DNA of 64,000 nucleotides, taken from contig JAHDWT010000005.1 of NCBI GenBank assembly GCA_023382795.1, positions 45,514 through 109,513 of the forward strand, in the 5' to 3' direction. This DNA is from Candidatus Babelota bacterium. GTDB taxonomy: Bacteria; Babelota; Babeliae; Babelales; Vermiphilaceae. The position numbers and the translations under genes were made by a program. Below are positions 47,174-55,795 of the stretch, piece after piece (within the stretch, counting starts at the first letter, position 1; every line of letters starts with the position of its first letter). The notes below the pieces were generated by a model, which saw only the letters and a program-made list of their open reading frames with translations, did not search any database and was not told the origin of the DNA.

Positions 47174-47688
47174 GTTATAGATGTGTTTGCCTGTTGGATA
47201 ACAACTTTTGTGTTTTCTTCTCGTCGCCAAAACGAGCTCTCAGCCGAATGCAATGACACGGCAAGCCAGCGATCAGGTTTTTTGAAAATAAATATCTGGT
47301 TCCCCTGTAGGAAACAAATCTGCTCTACCCATCCCAGGCGTTCCATTTCGCGCCGGTAAAAGACAATCAATTCATCTCGATTAAGCGGTGTAGTAAAAAC
47401 TAATGATCCATCATCTGATTCAGGATCATGTAGCACACTACGCAATGGCATAGGAACATCAACCAATCGAGCCTCTTTTTGACTTGGGGAGGACAACACA
47501 CGAGATATCACATCATCATCAGGATTATCAGTGGCTAATGACTCTTGATCATGAAAAGCTTTAAAAAGAGCAAAGCCAGCCTTTTCTGGCTGACTTTGCA
47601 CATGTTTTTTACTTATTTTTCGACCTGCGCATCCTGCTAACACTAAACACCCAAATAAAAAACTTAAAAGTTTTCCTTTAGGAATCAT
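47170..47688 (-). CDS. Putative lipoprotein
   Basis: 172 residues. N-terminal signal with lipobox LVLAGC (Cys20), so lipid-anchored in the envelope. After a polar linker, the folded part (about 85-165) contains TTPLNRDELIVFYRREMERLGW and FIFKKPDRWLAVSL, reminiscent of small domains in which a helix is packed on a sheet; no named family recognised. It follows rplS by 24 bases and is probably the last gene of the ffh-rplS operon. Confidence 0.8.
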   Translation of the reverse strand: MIPKGKLLSFLFGCLVLAGCAGRKISKKHVQSQPEKAGFALFKAFHDQESLATDNPDDDVISRVLSSPSQKEARLVDVPMPLRSVLHDPESDDGSLVFTTPLNRDELIVFYRREMERLGWVEQICFLQGNQIFIFKKPDRWLAVSLHSAESSFWRREENTKVVIQQANTSIT

Positions 47689-47712
47689 AGAACGCCCCCA
47701 GGCTCAAAATAA

Positions 47713-48132
47713 TTACAGGACAGCTTGTGACTGGTTAGCTTTTTGCGCCATTTGTTCTTTTTGCTCTTTAGTTAGCACCATTTCGGTAACACGCGCAGCC
47801 TTACCTACACGCTCTCTGATATAATACAACTTGGCGCGACACACTTTACCTCGACGAACTAACTTGATTGACTCAATTTTTGGTGAATGATAAGGGAAAA
47901 CTCGTTCAACCGCAACCGAATTTGCACCTATTTTACGAACGGTGAAGGTACTTGCTACGCCACTATTGCGAATTGCAATCACATCGCCTTCAAAGACTTG
48001 TAACCGTTGTTTATCGCCTTCAATAATACGTTGCGAAATTGCTATAGTATCACCTATACCAAATTTGGGAAAATTCAATTTTTTAACACCAAATTGACAA
48101 ATCGTCTCACGCGTTAGACCTTTAGCCTTCAT
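47713..48132 (-). CDS. rplS: 50S ribosomal protein L19
   Basis: Subunit-interface protein, 139 residues, with the FGIGDTIAISQRIIEGDKQRLQ core, VFEGDVIAIRNSGV and VERVFPYHSPKIESIKLVRRG. The C-terminal tail after KLYYIRERVGKAARV runs slightly longer than usual. Place after trmD is standard. Confidence 0.96.
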   Translation of the reverse strand: MKAKGLTRETICQFGVKKLNFPKFGIGDTIAISQRIIEGDKQRLQVFEGDVIAIRNSGVASTFTVRKIGANSVAVERVFPYHSPKIESIKLVRRGKVCRAKLYYIRERVGKAARVTEMVLTKEQKEQMAQKANQSQAVL

Positions 48133-48220
48133 GGAATTATTCCTCTAGAGTTTTATAGCCATCTTTAAGCTCATATGTTCACATACGATTTAATATACGT
48201 GAAAATGTGCCTTCTGCCAA

Positions 48221-49549
48221 TTATTCTCGAACAAATTTTATATTACTACCCAACCAGCGATCAAGGATGATTGCCGCTGCAGATCGCACTGATAAATGGT
48301 TAAAATCAGTAAAACCTTCCAATGGAACAAGCAAATAATCACACTGCGCAACAAAATCGCGCGTTAAACCTTGCCCTGTACCCAACACGAGAATTACCGG
48401 CCTTTCCTGCTGCCAAATAAGACTCTGATCATGATAGGTTATGGTACGCTCTGGTTTAAGCACATCACGATCAACCATCCGCGCCGATGTAGCAATGACA
48501 AGAGGCTTTTCCCCCTCCTGCTTCTCTACCAAATCGATCACCTGCTCAAATGAATTTAACAATCTGAATGACTCAAGTGACTGATGCCTATGTTCATTAT
48601 ACGTAACTCCAGCACCTTGCATCCAAAAATCAATAAGCTGCTGAACAATTTTCTGCTGATCAAGCAATGGTGTTACGATACAATAATTTTTGATTCCATA
48701 GGTACACGACGAGCGAGCAATGTCATGAATATCTAATGAGGTCACTGAAGTGGCACCCTTAATGGGCTCACGACCTCCCACAAGTACGTCATCGTGCATT
48801 AAGACAACATAATGTGGCGGAATATGCTTGGTGACTAATTTCTTGTACTCTTGCGGCATTAACACCGTACGCAACCAGTCAAAGCGACTCATCACCGTCT
48901 TGCGGGCAGCTTGATCAAGACGCCACTCCCTCAATTTACCATGATCACCAGACCTCACAATTTCAGGCACCTCCTTCTCATGCCACACAACCGGAGCAGT
49001 ATATTCGGGATAATCAAAAAATGGGCCGGTGAATGAATCCTCTTGCACTGACTCTTGCCTACCAACTACGCCAGGAATATGTCTTAAAAGCCCTTCAAGC
49101 ACCATCATGGCAGGGATATCCCCCCCCATAAGTACAAAATCTCCAACCGATACCAGAGCATCTGCATAGTGTTCCTCAACACGTGCATCCATCCCCTCAT
49201 ACCGTGCCGCTACCAGCATCAAGTGCTTTCCTTCCTGAAGTTTTTGTGCAAATCGCTTCACATCATATTGCGTAAGCGGTTTGCCTTGTGGAGAGAAAAA
49301 TATCTTGAATGATGGACCATGAGCATCTTCAGCATACTGAACCGCACGCTCGACTACTTCTGGTCGAATCAACATTCCTGCGCCATGGCCAAAAGTTGGC
49401 GCATCAATACGCTCCTTCGGTGCGCATACTGCATGAAAAGGTACAACCTCGTATGAAACGAGGCCATTGTCTTGCGCTCGACGCACAAGACTAGTTTGGA
49501 GAAATGGAGTATAAAGTTCAGGGAATACTGAGAGGATGGATATATGCAT
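48221..49549 (-). CDS. trmD: TrmD tRNA (guanine37-N1)-methyltransferase fused to a second SPOUT methyltransferase
   Basis: 442 residues, nearly twice TrmD length. Residues 1-235 are TrmD: MHISILSVFPELY, GHGAGM, VAARYEGMDARVEE and the knot segment GDFVLMGGDIPAMMVLEG, making m1G37 in tRNA. Residues about 245-442 are a separate SPOUT-like domain with GATSVTSLDIHDIARSSCTYG and a C-terminal VLGTGQGL knot segment; this resembles the RNA methyltransferase family exemplified by Thermotoga TM1570 (PF09936), which lies beside or is fused to trmD in some lineages. The family assignment is from memory. Begins right after khpA; rimM is missing from the cluster. Confidence 0.92.
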   Translation of the reverse strand: MHISILSVFPELYTPFLQTSLVRRAQDNGLVSYEVVPFHAVCAPKERIDAPTFGHGAGMLIRPEVVERAVQYAEDAHGPSFKIFFSPQGKPLTQYDVKRFAQKLQEGKHLMLVAARYEGMDARVEEHYADALVSVGDFVLMGGDIPAMMVLEGLLRHIPGVVGRQESVQEDSFTGPFFDYPEYTAPVVWHEKEVPEIVRSGDHGKLREWRLDQAARKTVMSRFDWLRTVLMPQEYKKLVTKHIPPHYVVLMHDDVLVGGREPIKGATSVTSLDIHDIARSSCTYGIKNYCIVTPLLDQQKIVQQLIDFWMQGAGVTYNEHRHQSLESFRLLNSFEQVIDLVEKQEGEKPLVIATSARMVDRDVLKPERTITYHDQSLIWQQERPVILVLGTGQGLTRDFVAQCDYLLVPLEGFTDFNHLSVRSAAAIILDRWLGSNIKFVRE

Positions 49550-49783
49550 TTACTGTGCGACTTCTATTGCTAGTTCGTAACCTTGCTGTGCGGCCACAAG
49601 CGAAGCAACTGCTCGGATCGATCGAATGGTAGCACCGCCCTTACCAATCACTTTGCCTAGATCTTGCGAAGCAACATGCACTTCAATAAGATACCGCTCG
49701 CCTTCTTGACGCTGGGTAACTACCACAGCACTTTTATCGTCAACAAGATGCTCAATGATATAGGTAACAAATTCTTTTAACAT
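49550..49783 (-). CDS. khpA: KH-domain RNA-binding protein KhpA
   Basis: 77 residues, a single KH domain with the GKVIGKGG loop. KhpA pairs with KhpB/Jag in Firmicutes and binds many RNAs; here it occupies its common place after rpsP. The stop is immediately followed by the trmD start. Confidence 0.9.
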   Translation of the reverse strand: MLKEFVTYIIEHLVDDKSAVVVTQRQEGERYLIEVHVASQDLGKVIGKGGATIRSIRAVASLVAAQQGYELAIEVAQ

Positions 49784-49813
49784 GCCCCAACCTTATTTAT
49801 GCGCCCTAAGCTT

Positions 49814-50059
49814 TTAAGCCTGTTTTTGTTGATAAAGTTTTTGCAATTTTTTAACCGCATCAGAAACGATTGCACCTTGAGAAACCCAATAAGCAACACG
49901 GTCATCATGAAACTGCACGAGTTTCCCCTTACATGGATCATATGCTCCCAAATTTTCGAGCGCTGCTCCATCGCGTTTTTTACGTGCGTCGACAGCCACT
50001 ATACGATAATGAGGGGCGTTTTTGGTACCCGTACGAGACAAACGAATTTTTACTGCCAT
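49814..50059 (-). CDS. rpsP: 30S ribosomal protein S16
   Basis: 81 residues opening MAVKIRLSRTGTKNAPHYRIV, ending in a Lys/Gln tail. AAAGGATAC precedes the ATG. Standard place after ffh. Confidence 0.96.
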   Translation of the reverse strand: MAVKIRLSRTGTKNAPHYRIVAVDARKKRDGAALENLGAYDPCKGKLVQFHDDRVAYWVSQGAIVSDAVKKLQKLYQQKQA

Positions 50060-50089
50060 GAAAGTATCCTTTTTCTCTTATAGAGATGG

Positions 50090-51436
50090 TTACGATAAAA
50101 ACTTACTAAATCGATTAAATTTCTTAAAAAGCTTAACATATTGTTGACTTTGTTCAAAGCGATCGAGCAGGACATTAACATCGGTCACATCAACTCCAGC
50201 CCCACGCGCGATCCGTTGCTTTCGGGAACCATTCAATAATCGATGATCCAATCGTTCTTTGAGGGTCATCGAACTAATAATTGCTTTGAACTTAACCAAT
50301 TCTTTTTCACCTCGCTCTAAATCATTTGGTGACATTTTGGTGGCAACGCCCCCAGGTAAATAATTCATAAGTTGAGAAAGAGATCCTAATTTACCCATAA
50401 TTTCAAGTTGTTGGGCAAAATCTTGCAGCGTCATACGCCCCTTGGCAAAGGATTGTTGCGCACTTTCCTGTTCTTGGAGACTAATGGCGCTTTCGACCTT
50501 CTCTACCAGGCTCACCACATCGCCCATGCCTAGAATACGGCTTGCCGCGCGCTCAGGATAAAATTGCTCGAGGTCGACAATTTTTTCGCCAACCCCCACG
50601 AATACTATCGGCTTTTTCATCACATATCTGAAGGCAAACGCCGCCCCGCCACGAGAATCACTGTCCATTTTGGTAAGAATTGCTCCCTGAAAACCTACTG
50701 CTTGATCAAAAGCTTGCGCAACATTAAGTGATTCCTGACCCGTCATCGCATCAAGCACTAGAAACTTATATTTGGGTTTAAGTGCCGCATCGATACGCTT
50801 TATTTCTTCGAGCATCGCACCATCTATGTGCAATCGTCCCGCAGTGTCCAATAAAAGCAATTCAAATTGATGCTCCTTGCTGTATGCATAAATTTCTTTA
50901 GCTGCTGCTACGGGATCAGATTGTGAAGCACGATAAAAGCCACACCCAACCTGACGAGCAAGAATTTCAAGCTGATCTATGGCGGCAGGTCGATAGAAGT
51001 CCACGGAAGCAAGAAGAACAGATCGCGATTTTCCACGAGATTGTGCTTGATGTTGGACAAAATGAGCTAATTTAGCAGTAACAGTTGTCTTGCCTGCACC
51101 CTGTAAACCAAGAACCATTACCACTGCAGGGATTTGAAAGGAAAAGGCTGGCGAATTACTCACTGTTGCCTGGCCACCTAGAAAAGCAACTAACCGCTCA
51201 TGTACAATTTTAATGAATTGTTCACCAGGACGAACTGATTTGAGTATCTTTTTTCCCACTGCTTCATGAGCAACTTCATCAATAAATTGCTCAACGACTT
51301 TCAAGGGAACATCTGCGTCAAGTAACGCATCCCTGACCTTGCCTAGGGAATCCTGAATATTTTTCTCATTCAAACTGCCAGAACCGGTAATCCGAGAAAA
51401 AACTGAAGAAAATTTTTCTGATAAAAAATCAAACAT
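50090..51436 (-). CDS. ffh: Signal recognition particle protein Ffh
   Basis: SRP GTPase that targets nascent membrane and exported proteins. 448 residues: helical N domain, G domain with GLQGAGKTT, DTAGRLH and TKMDSDSRGG, and a methionine-bearing M domain (MGKLGSLSQLMNYLPGG, then GSRKQRIARGAG) that binds 4.5S RNA and signal sequences. ATG 51436 is the expected start; the longer open frame upstream is not conserved protein. First gene of the rpsP operon. Confidence 0.97.
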   Translation of the reverse strand: MFDFLSEKFSSVFSRITGSGSLNEKNIQDSLGKVRDALLDADVPLKVVEQFIDEVAHEAVGKKILKSVRPGEQFIKIVHERLVAFLGGQATVSNSPAFSFQIPAVVMVLGLQGAGKTTVTAKLAHFVQHQAQSRGKSRSVLLASVDFYRPAAIDQLEILARQVGCGFYRASQSDPVAAAKEIYAYSKEHQFELLLLDTAGRLHIDGAMLEEIKRIDAALKPKYKFLVLDAMTGQESLNVAQAFDQAVGFQGAILTKMDSDSRGGAAFAFRYVMKKPIVFVGVGEKIVDLEQFYPERAASRILGMGDVVSLVEKVESAISLQEQESAQQSFAKGRMTLQDFAQQLEIMGKLGSLSQLMNYLPGGVATKMSPNDLERGEKELVKFKAIISSMTLKERLDHRLLNGSRKQRIARGAGVDVTDVNVLLDRFEQSQQYVKLFKKFNRFSKFLS

Positions 51437-51491
51437 GTCGCAAAGCCTTAATGATAAGCGTGCTATGCCAAAATTAACGGTGATGCCTATT

Positions 51492-51520
51492 ACTATAACA
51501 CCAAACAAACGGTTCGTGAA
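51492..51520 (-). promoter_or_regulatory. Possible promoter of the ffh operon
   Basis: Minus-strand TTCACG (51515-51520), 17-base spacer, TATAGT (51492-51497), giving a leader of about 50 nt. The -35 is a 4/6 match, so support is moderate. Confidence 0.4.
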
Positions 51521-51564
51521 TCTCAGGCCTCGGCCAAAGGTTCTCCTAGACCATAACACACTAC

Positions 51565-51592
51565 TTGACCCAAATCTTCTTTCTATTAGAAT
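51565..51592 (+). promoter_or_regulatory. Promoter of hflX, start site at or next to the ATG
   Basis: TTGACC (51565-51570), 16-base spacer, TAGAAT (51587-51592), both 5/6 matches. The expected start base, about seven bases beyond the -10, coincides with the hflX ATG at 51599, so the mRNA would be leaderless or nearly so. No Shine-Dalgarno site is present there. Confidence 0.55.
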
Positions 51593-51598
51593 TTACTT

Positions 51599-52789
51599 AT
51601 GAAGCTCCCATTGCAATCAACCCTCTTTAACAGGCAACCGATCATTATGGCAAAAAAAGAATTCTACGTAACCTCTGAGCAGTCCCGCTTGCTCGCAGTT
51701 GGTATCCATGCGCCATATAATAAAACTTCTCATATCGAATCATACTATGAGGAATTTTTAAACCTACTCAAAACCAATGGTCTTACTCCTAACGCAACAC
51801 ACTTTATGAAGTTACGGGATATTGATAAGTCATATTTTGTTACACAAGGCAAATTACATGAACTCCAGAAGGTGTGCGAAGAGCATAACATTGAGGAAAT
51901 AGTTTTTTCAGAGCCACTTACTCCACAACAAGAACGAAACTTAGAAGACCTACTCCATTGCCGCGTATTTGATCGTACGCGCTTAATCTTAGAAATATTT
52001 GAAAAACACGCACATTCCGCCGAAGGTAAGGCCCAAGTAGCTATAGCAATGCTCAAGCACCAAAAAACACGTTTGGCCGGCAAGGGAGTACATTTATCTC
52101 AACAGGCGGGAAAAATCGGCAATAAGGGTCCTGGTGAAACCCAAAAAGAAAAACAAGCACGCTTGATTGAAAGTACGATGCATCGCACCAAAAAACAACT
52201 CGAGCAACTCCAAAAAGTACGCGCAACACAACGTAAAACTCGTCTTTCCAGCGGCATAGCACACATCTGTTTAATTGGTTACACCAATGCCGGTAAATCA
52301 AGCATTATGAATGCACTTACCAAGAGTGATGTGCTCGCTGAAGATAAGTTATTTGCTACCCTCGACACCACCACGCGTGCACTCTTTATACAGGGTACCA
52401 AGATCGGTGTACTTTCGGACACCGTAGGATTTATTCAAAATCTTCCCCACAATCTTATTGAAGCATTTAAATCCACTTTAGCTGAACTTCAATATGCAGA
52501 TCTCCTACTACATGTTATTGATGCGTCAGATCCTAATTGGGAGCTCCATGTAAAAGTGGTCCATGACATTTTACAAGAACTTGATGTCACAAGTCCTATG
52601 GTGTATGTATTCAATAAAATCGATAAATTAAGTAATGTAGACGAATTTGCACTTACCACCGAACGCTATCAGCCGCATCTCTTCGTCTCCACGGTACTCA
52701 CAGGTAGCATGCAGCCGCTCATAGATCATCTTCACCAATGGCATGATCAACAAAATCTTACTCCCACAGAGGATATGCCACGATCATAA
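51599..52789 (+). CDS. hflX: GTPase HflX
   Basis: Ribosome-associated GTPase that splits or rescues stalled ribosomes, often under stress. 396 residues: N-terminal HflX domain with the helical linker (GPGETQKEKQARLIESTM), then the G domain: GYTNAGKSS (G1), DTVGFIQNLPH (G3), NKIDK (G4). Start is uncertain: ATG 51599 fits a leaderless mRNA, ATG 51647 (MAKKEFYV) is the alternative but has no good ribosome site. Divergent from ffh. Confidence 0.93.
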   Translation: MKLPLQSTLFNRQPIIMAKKEFYVTSEQSRLLAVGIHAPYNKTSHIESYYEEFLNLLKTNGLTPNATHFMKLRDIDKSYFVTQGKLHELQKVCEEHNIEEIVFSEPLTPQQERNLEDLLHCRVFDRTRLILEIFEKHAHSAEGKAQVAIAMLKHQKTRLAGKGVHLSQQAGKIGNKGPGETQKEKQARLIESTMHRTKKQLEQLQKVRATQRKTRLSSGIAHICLIGYTNAGKSSIMNALTKSDVLAEDKLFATLDTTTRALFIQGTKIGVLSDTVGFIQNLPHNLIEAFKSTLAELQYADLLLHVIDASDPNWELHVKVVHDILQELDVTSPMVYVFNKIDKLSNVDEFALTTERYQPHLFVSTVLTGSMQPLIDHLHQWHDQQNLTPTEDMPRS

Positions 52790-52797
52790 ATCATTCG

Positions 52798-52826
52798 TTG
52801 TATTTCACTATTTTTTGCAGTATAAC
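52798..52826 (+). promoter_or_regulatory. Possible promoter for the secreted-protein block
   Basis: TTGTAT (52798-52803), 17-base spacer, TATAAC (52821-52826). The -10 is good and the -35 weak. The start near 52833 would leave about 36 nt to the next ATG, which has GAGGAG upstream. Confidence 0.4.
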
Positions 52827-52868
52827 CAGAGGATAGTGAGATAGACTGACAATTTACGAGGAGTTTCT

Positions 52869-53543
52869 ATGAAATTTATGGCATACACACTCGCACCACT
52901 ACTGCTCCTATCTACTTATACTGCGGTACTCGCAGGACCAGAGACCCTTCTAACAACTGCAAATCCTGAGATAAATTCAAGCGCTATAACCTTGTCTAGT
53001 CTTAGTTCACTCATTGGCACTATCAACACATTTAACCAAGCACTGGGTGTTCAAATAGATCAAGCTCTCATTTTTAGAGAAAACAATTATCAGGGAGAAG
53101 ATTTAGAACAAATCAAACGTGATGGTAAAGAAACCATAAAAAATTTAAGAGCTAAGATACGAGAAGCAAAAGCCTTGTCAGAACAACTTGCCCTCGCCCA
53201 GCACATTCAGGCATTGGATGTTCTATTACCTGAAAACGCAATGGCCCCAGAAATTGAAAAGCTCAAAGCAGCTCGGATTGATATCACTCAACGATTTAAT
53301 GAATTCAACAATGTATTGCAAGCTGTTGAAACCAATATGCGTCGCGCAGGCATACGAAAAAAAATTACCACTTCAAAACCAAACAATACATCACAATCTG
53401 AATCACACATCAATATCGATGAACTGGGCCATATAGTAATAATAGATCCACAGATAATTCCATCATTGCCCGAAGAAACTCAACCTGCAAAGCGTTCATG
53501 GCTAAATTTTTGGAGTTTTGGGCTTTTCGGTAAAAATAGTTAG
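52869..53543 (+). CDS. Secreted protein of unknown family, coiled-coil centre
   Basis: 224 residues. Signal peptide (MAYTLAPLLLLSTYTAVLA, probable cut after AGP or nearby), then a Ser/Thr-rich segment and a charged helical region (about 70-160, including LEQIKRDGKETIKNLRAKIR) predicted to form coiled coil, a polar linker, and an aromatic C-terminal patch (SWLNFWSFGLFGKNS). GAGGAGTTTCT precedes the ATG. First of several consecutive exported-protein genes; no known domain seen. Confidence 0.75.
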   Translation: MKFMAYTLAPLLLLSTYTAVLAGPETLLTTANPEINSSAITLSSLSSLIGTINTFNQALGVQIDQALIFRENNYQGEDLEQIKRDGKETIKNLRAKIREAKALSEQLALAQHIQALDVLLPENAMAPEIEKLKAARIDITQRFNEFNNVLQAVETNMRRAGIRKKITTSKPNNTSQSESHINIDELGHIVIIDPQIIPSLPEETQPAKRSWLNFWSFGLFGKNS

Positions 53544-53566
53544 TTTTGATATTCAGGTCATGAGTC

Positions 53567-54157
53567 GTGAAAAGCTTGTTGCTGATAGTATTATTGCTTA
53601 GCGTACCCTTTGCGCCCACCATCGCTGGCCTTGACAATATAACAAACAGCAGCGACTTCGCTAAGGAAGATACGATCAAGCAGTGGTTGCAAACGACAAA
53701 GTTACCCAAAAGATCGTTAGAATCGTTACGAGCATCAATAGCAACTGATCCGACATGGATCGCATTGTTAACAAAAAAAAACGATACTCTACCATCCCAA
53801 ATGCATAATAATAGTCACCAATTAAGCGCCCCTTCCAGCACACATGGCGCAGAGATTTCTTCAAACACAACCCCTCTTTTGGATATTGAAGACATCATCG
53901 AGATATTGCGTGTAGAGGAATTTGAGCAACAAAAAAATGTTGCAACCAATAATCAAGATCTTGAAGAAGATGGCTTTGTCACCATAGACCACCAAGATAC
54001 CTGGGATACAAAAAGCGCGCATGGCTCAGATGATTCATTGGAAATAATTAACAAAGAAGATGCGCAACCACCCACGGAAGAAACGCGATCGCCAGAACCG
54101 GATGATTTCTTGCTTCGAACGGTTCTACAACTTTTTCATTATTATCTACAACAATAA
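53567..54157 (+). CDS. Secreted acidic protein of unknown family
   Basis: 196 residues from a GTG start. Signal peptide (LLLIVLLLSVPFAPTIAG), then an N-terminal helical part (AKEDTIKQWLQTTKLPKRSLESL) and a long acidic low-complexity stretch (about 110-180, rich in Asp, Glu, Gln and Asn), ending in a hydrophobic helix FLLRTVLQLFHYYLQQ. It lies 23 bases after the preceding gene and is probably co-transcribed. No homologue recognised; acidic disordered linkers are common in exported effector-like proteins, but that is only suggestive. Confidence 0.7.
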   Translation: MKSLLLIVLLLSVPFAPTIAGLDNITNSSDFAKEDTIKQWLQTTKLPKRSLESLRASIATDPTWIALLTKKNDTLPSQMHNNSHQLSAPSSTHGAEISSNTTPLLDIEDIIEILRVEEFEQQKNVATNNQDLEEDGFVTIDHQDTWDTKSAHGSDDSLEIINKEDAQPPTEETRSPEPDDFLLRTVLQLFHYYLQQ

Positions 54158-54286
54158 TGTGTTTTATATTCACACCTCAAGAACCGTCTCTCGGGGTTGT
54201 TTTACGTTCATTTACAACATCTCGGATCTGTAGTAGTAACTAAGCAACTATTTTTGTTCAAAACGACCTAAGAAAAGGAAGAGCTT

Positions 54287-55795
54287 ATGCAGCCAAAATC
54301 ACATTATTCCATGACATTACTCCTTTACATGAGCACAACCATATTCAGCATGGACATACCAACAACTATGCCATTTCTGCTAAACGAAACATCCTTATCG
54401 CGTTCTAGTCTTGCACAGCGCTTTATCCGTGATGGCAGACGTGAACAAAGAGGGGGGAATTATGAGCAAGCGCTAGAAAAGCTCCATCTCGCTCTTCTTG
54501 CTGATCCATATGCTATTGATTCTTGGCATCGCTGTGGTGAAATTGCGCTTAAGATTGATCGCCCGCATGATGCAATTACCTATCTAGAATATGCAATCAC
54601 CATAGATCCAAATCACACTCAAGCGCTCTTTGCGCTCGCCAACGCTTATCACGAAATAGGAAACTTAACTAAAGCAATCTCGCTGTATCAACAGCTTTAC
54701 GACCAACATCCAAACCATCCAGTAATCATCTACAATTATGCCTACGTTCTGAAAAAACATGATCAAGTAAGCCAGGCTATTCCACATTATTTAAAAAGCC
54801 TTGCCCTCAAACCAGACTACGCTGAAGCACACTTTGGCCTATCGCTTGCATACCTCACACTCGGAGATTTCAAGAATGGCTGGAGAGAATACGAGTGGCG
54901 TTGGGCAGCATACCGTGAGCAACCCAAGATCTTTCATCAACCGGTCTGGGACGGATCGGAGATCAATGGAAAAAGGATCTTCGTTTATGCTGAACAAGGA
55001 CTTGGAGACACGTTTCAGTTCATGCGCTATCTCAAACTTCTCAAAGATCGTGGCGCTTATGTAATTTTTCAAACTCAAAAACCACTCAAAACGCTCCTTA
55101 CGTTGTGTCCCTACATTGATGTGCTCATCACAGAAGACAGTGAGATTCCACCATTCGATACCTACTGCGCTCTCATGAGTTTACCGTATGCCTTTGGTAC
55201 ACACCTAGAAACGGTACCTGCTGAAATCCCTTACCTCTACGCACGTGAGCCATTAGTCAATCACTGGAAAGAATATCTTGCGAGCGACAACGCCATAAAA
55301 ATTGGTATATGCTGGCAAGGCAATGCTTCCTACACAAATCAAGCATTGCGACGTGTAGTAGCCGCCAAATCGTTACCGGTAACAACGCTTGCTCCACTTG
55401 CTCAAGTACCGGGAGTACATTTTTATAGCCTCCAAAAAATAAATGGCGAAGAGCAGCTCGCACAGCTACCCCAGGATTTTCAAGTCACCACATTTGATAA
55501 CATTGATGAAGAGCATGGGCGCTTTATGGACACTGCCGCAATCATAAAAAATCTTGATCTCGTCATCACGGTAGATACTTCCATCGCACACTGCGCTGCA
55601 GCACTCGGTACTCCCGTGTGGATTCTATTACCAAAACCTGCAGATTGGCGTTGGATGCTCGAACGAACGGATACCCCATGGTACCCAACTATGCGTCTTT
55701 TTAAACAAAAAGAACCCGGAAATTGGCAACGCGTAATCGACGATGTTCAACAAGCACTCAAAGAATTCGTTGCACACAAGAAGGAACAACAATAA
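54287..55795 (+). CDS. TPR protein with C-terminal glycosyltransferase-like domain, signal-bearing (copy 1)
   Basis: 502 residues. Hydrophobic N-terminus (about 8-25, SMTLLLYMSTTIFSMD) resembling a signal peptide or anchor. TPRs follow (about 50-210; repeats such as GNYEQALEKLHLALLADPYA and PDYAEAHFGLSLAYLTLGD). The C-terminal half resembles the GT-B-like domain found after TPRs in many bacterial proteins: EQGLGDTFQFMRYLK, KIGICWQGN, HGRFMDTAAIIKNLDLVITVDTSIAH and DWRWMLERTDTPWYP. This suggests a nucleotide-sugar-using transferase; acceptor unknown. AGGAAGAGCTT precedes the ATG. Its stop overlaps the start of a close paralogue. Confidence 0.88.
   Translation: MQPKSHYSMTLLLYMSTTIFSMDIPTTMPFLLNETSLSRSSLAQRFIRDGRREQRGGNYEQALEKLHLALLADPYAIDSWHRCGEIALKIDRPHDAITYLEYAITIDPNHTQALFALANAYHEIGNLTKAISLYQQLYDQHPNHPVIIYNYAYVLKKHDQVSQAIPHYLKSLALKPDYAEAHFGLSLAYLTLGDFKNGWREYEWRWAAYREQPKIFHQPVWDGSEINGKRIFVYAEQGLGDTFQFMRYLKLLKDRGAYVIFQTQKPLKTLLTLCPYIDVLITEDSEIPPFDTYCALMSLPYAFGTHLETVPAEIPYLYAREPLVNHWKEYLASDNAIKIGICWQGNASYTNQALRRVVAAKSLPVTTLAPLAQVPGVHFYSLQKINGEEQLAQLPQDFQVTTFDNIDEEHGRFMDTAAIIKNLDLVITVDTSIAHCAAALGTPVWILLPKPADWRWMLERTDTPWYPTMRLFKQKEPGNWQRVIDDVQQALKEFVAHKKEQQ

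Noticed and set aside
50090..51559. Longer ffh start giving 489 residues
   Set aside because: The 41 extra residues are not SRP54-like and overlap the promoter region; MFDFLSEKFSS is the family N-terminus.
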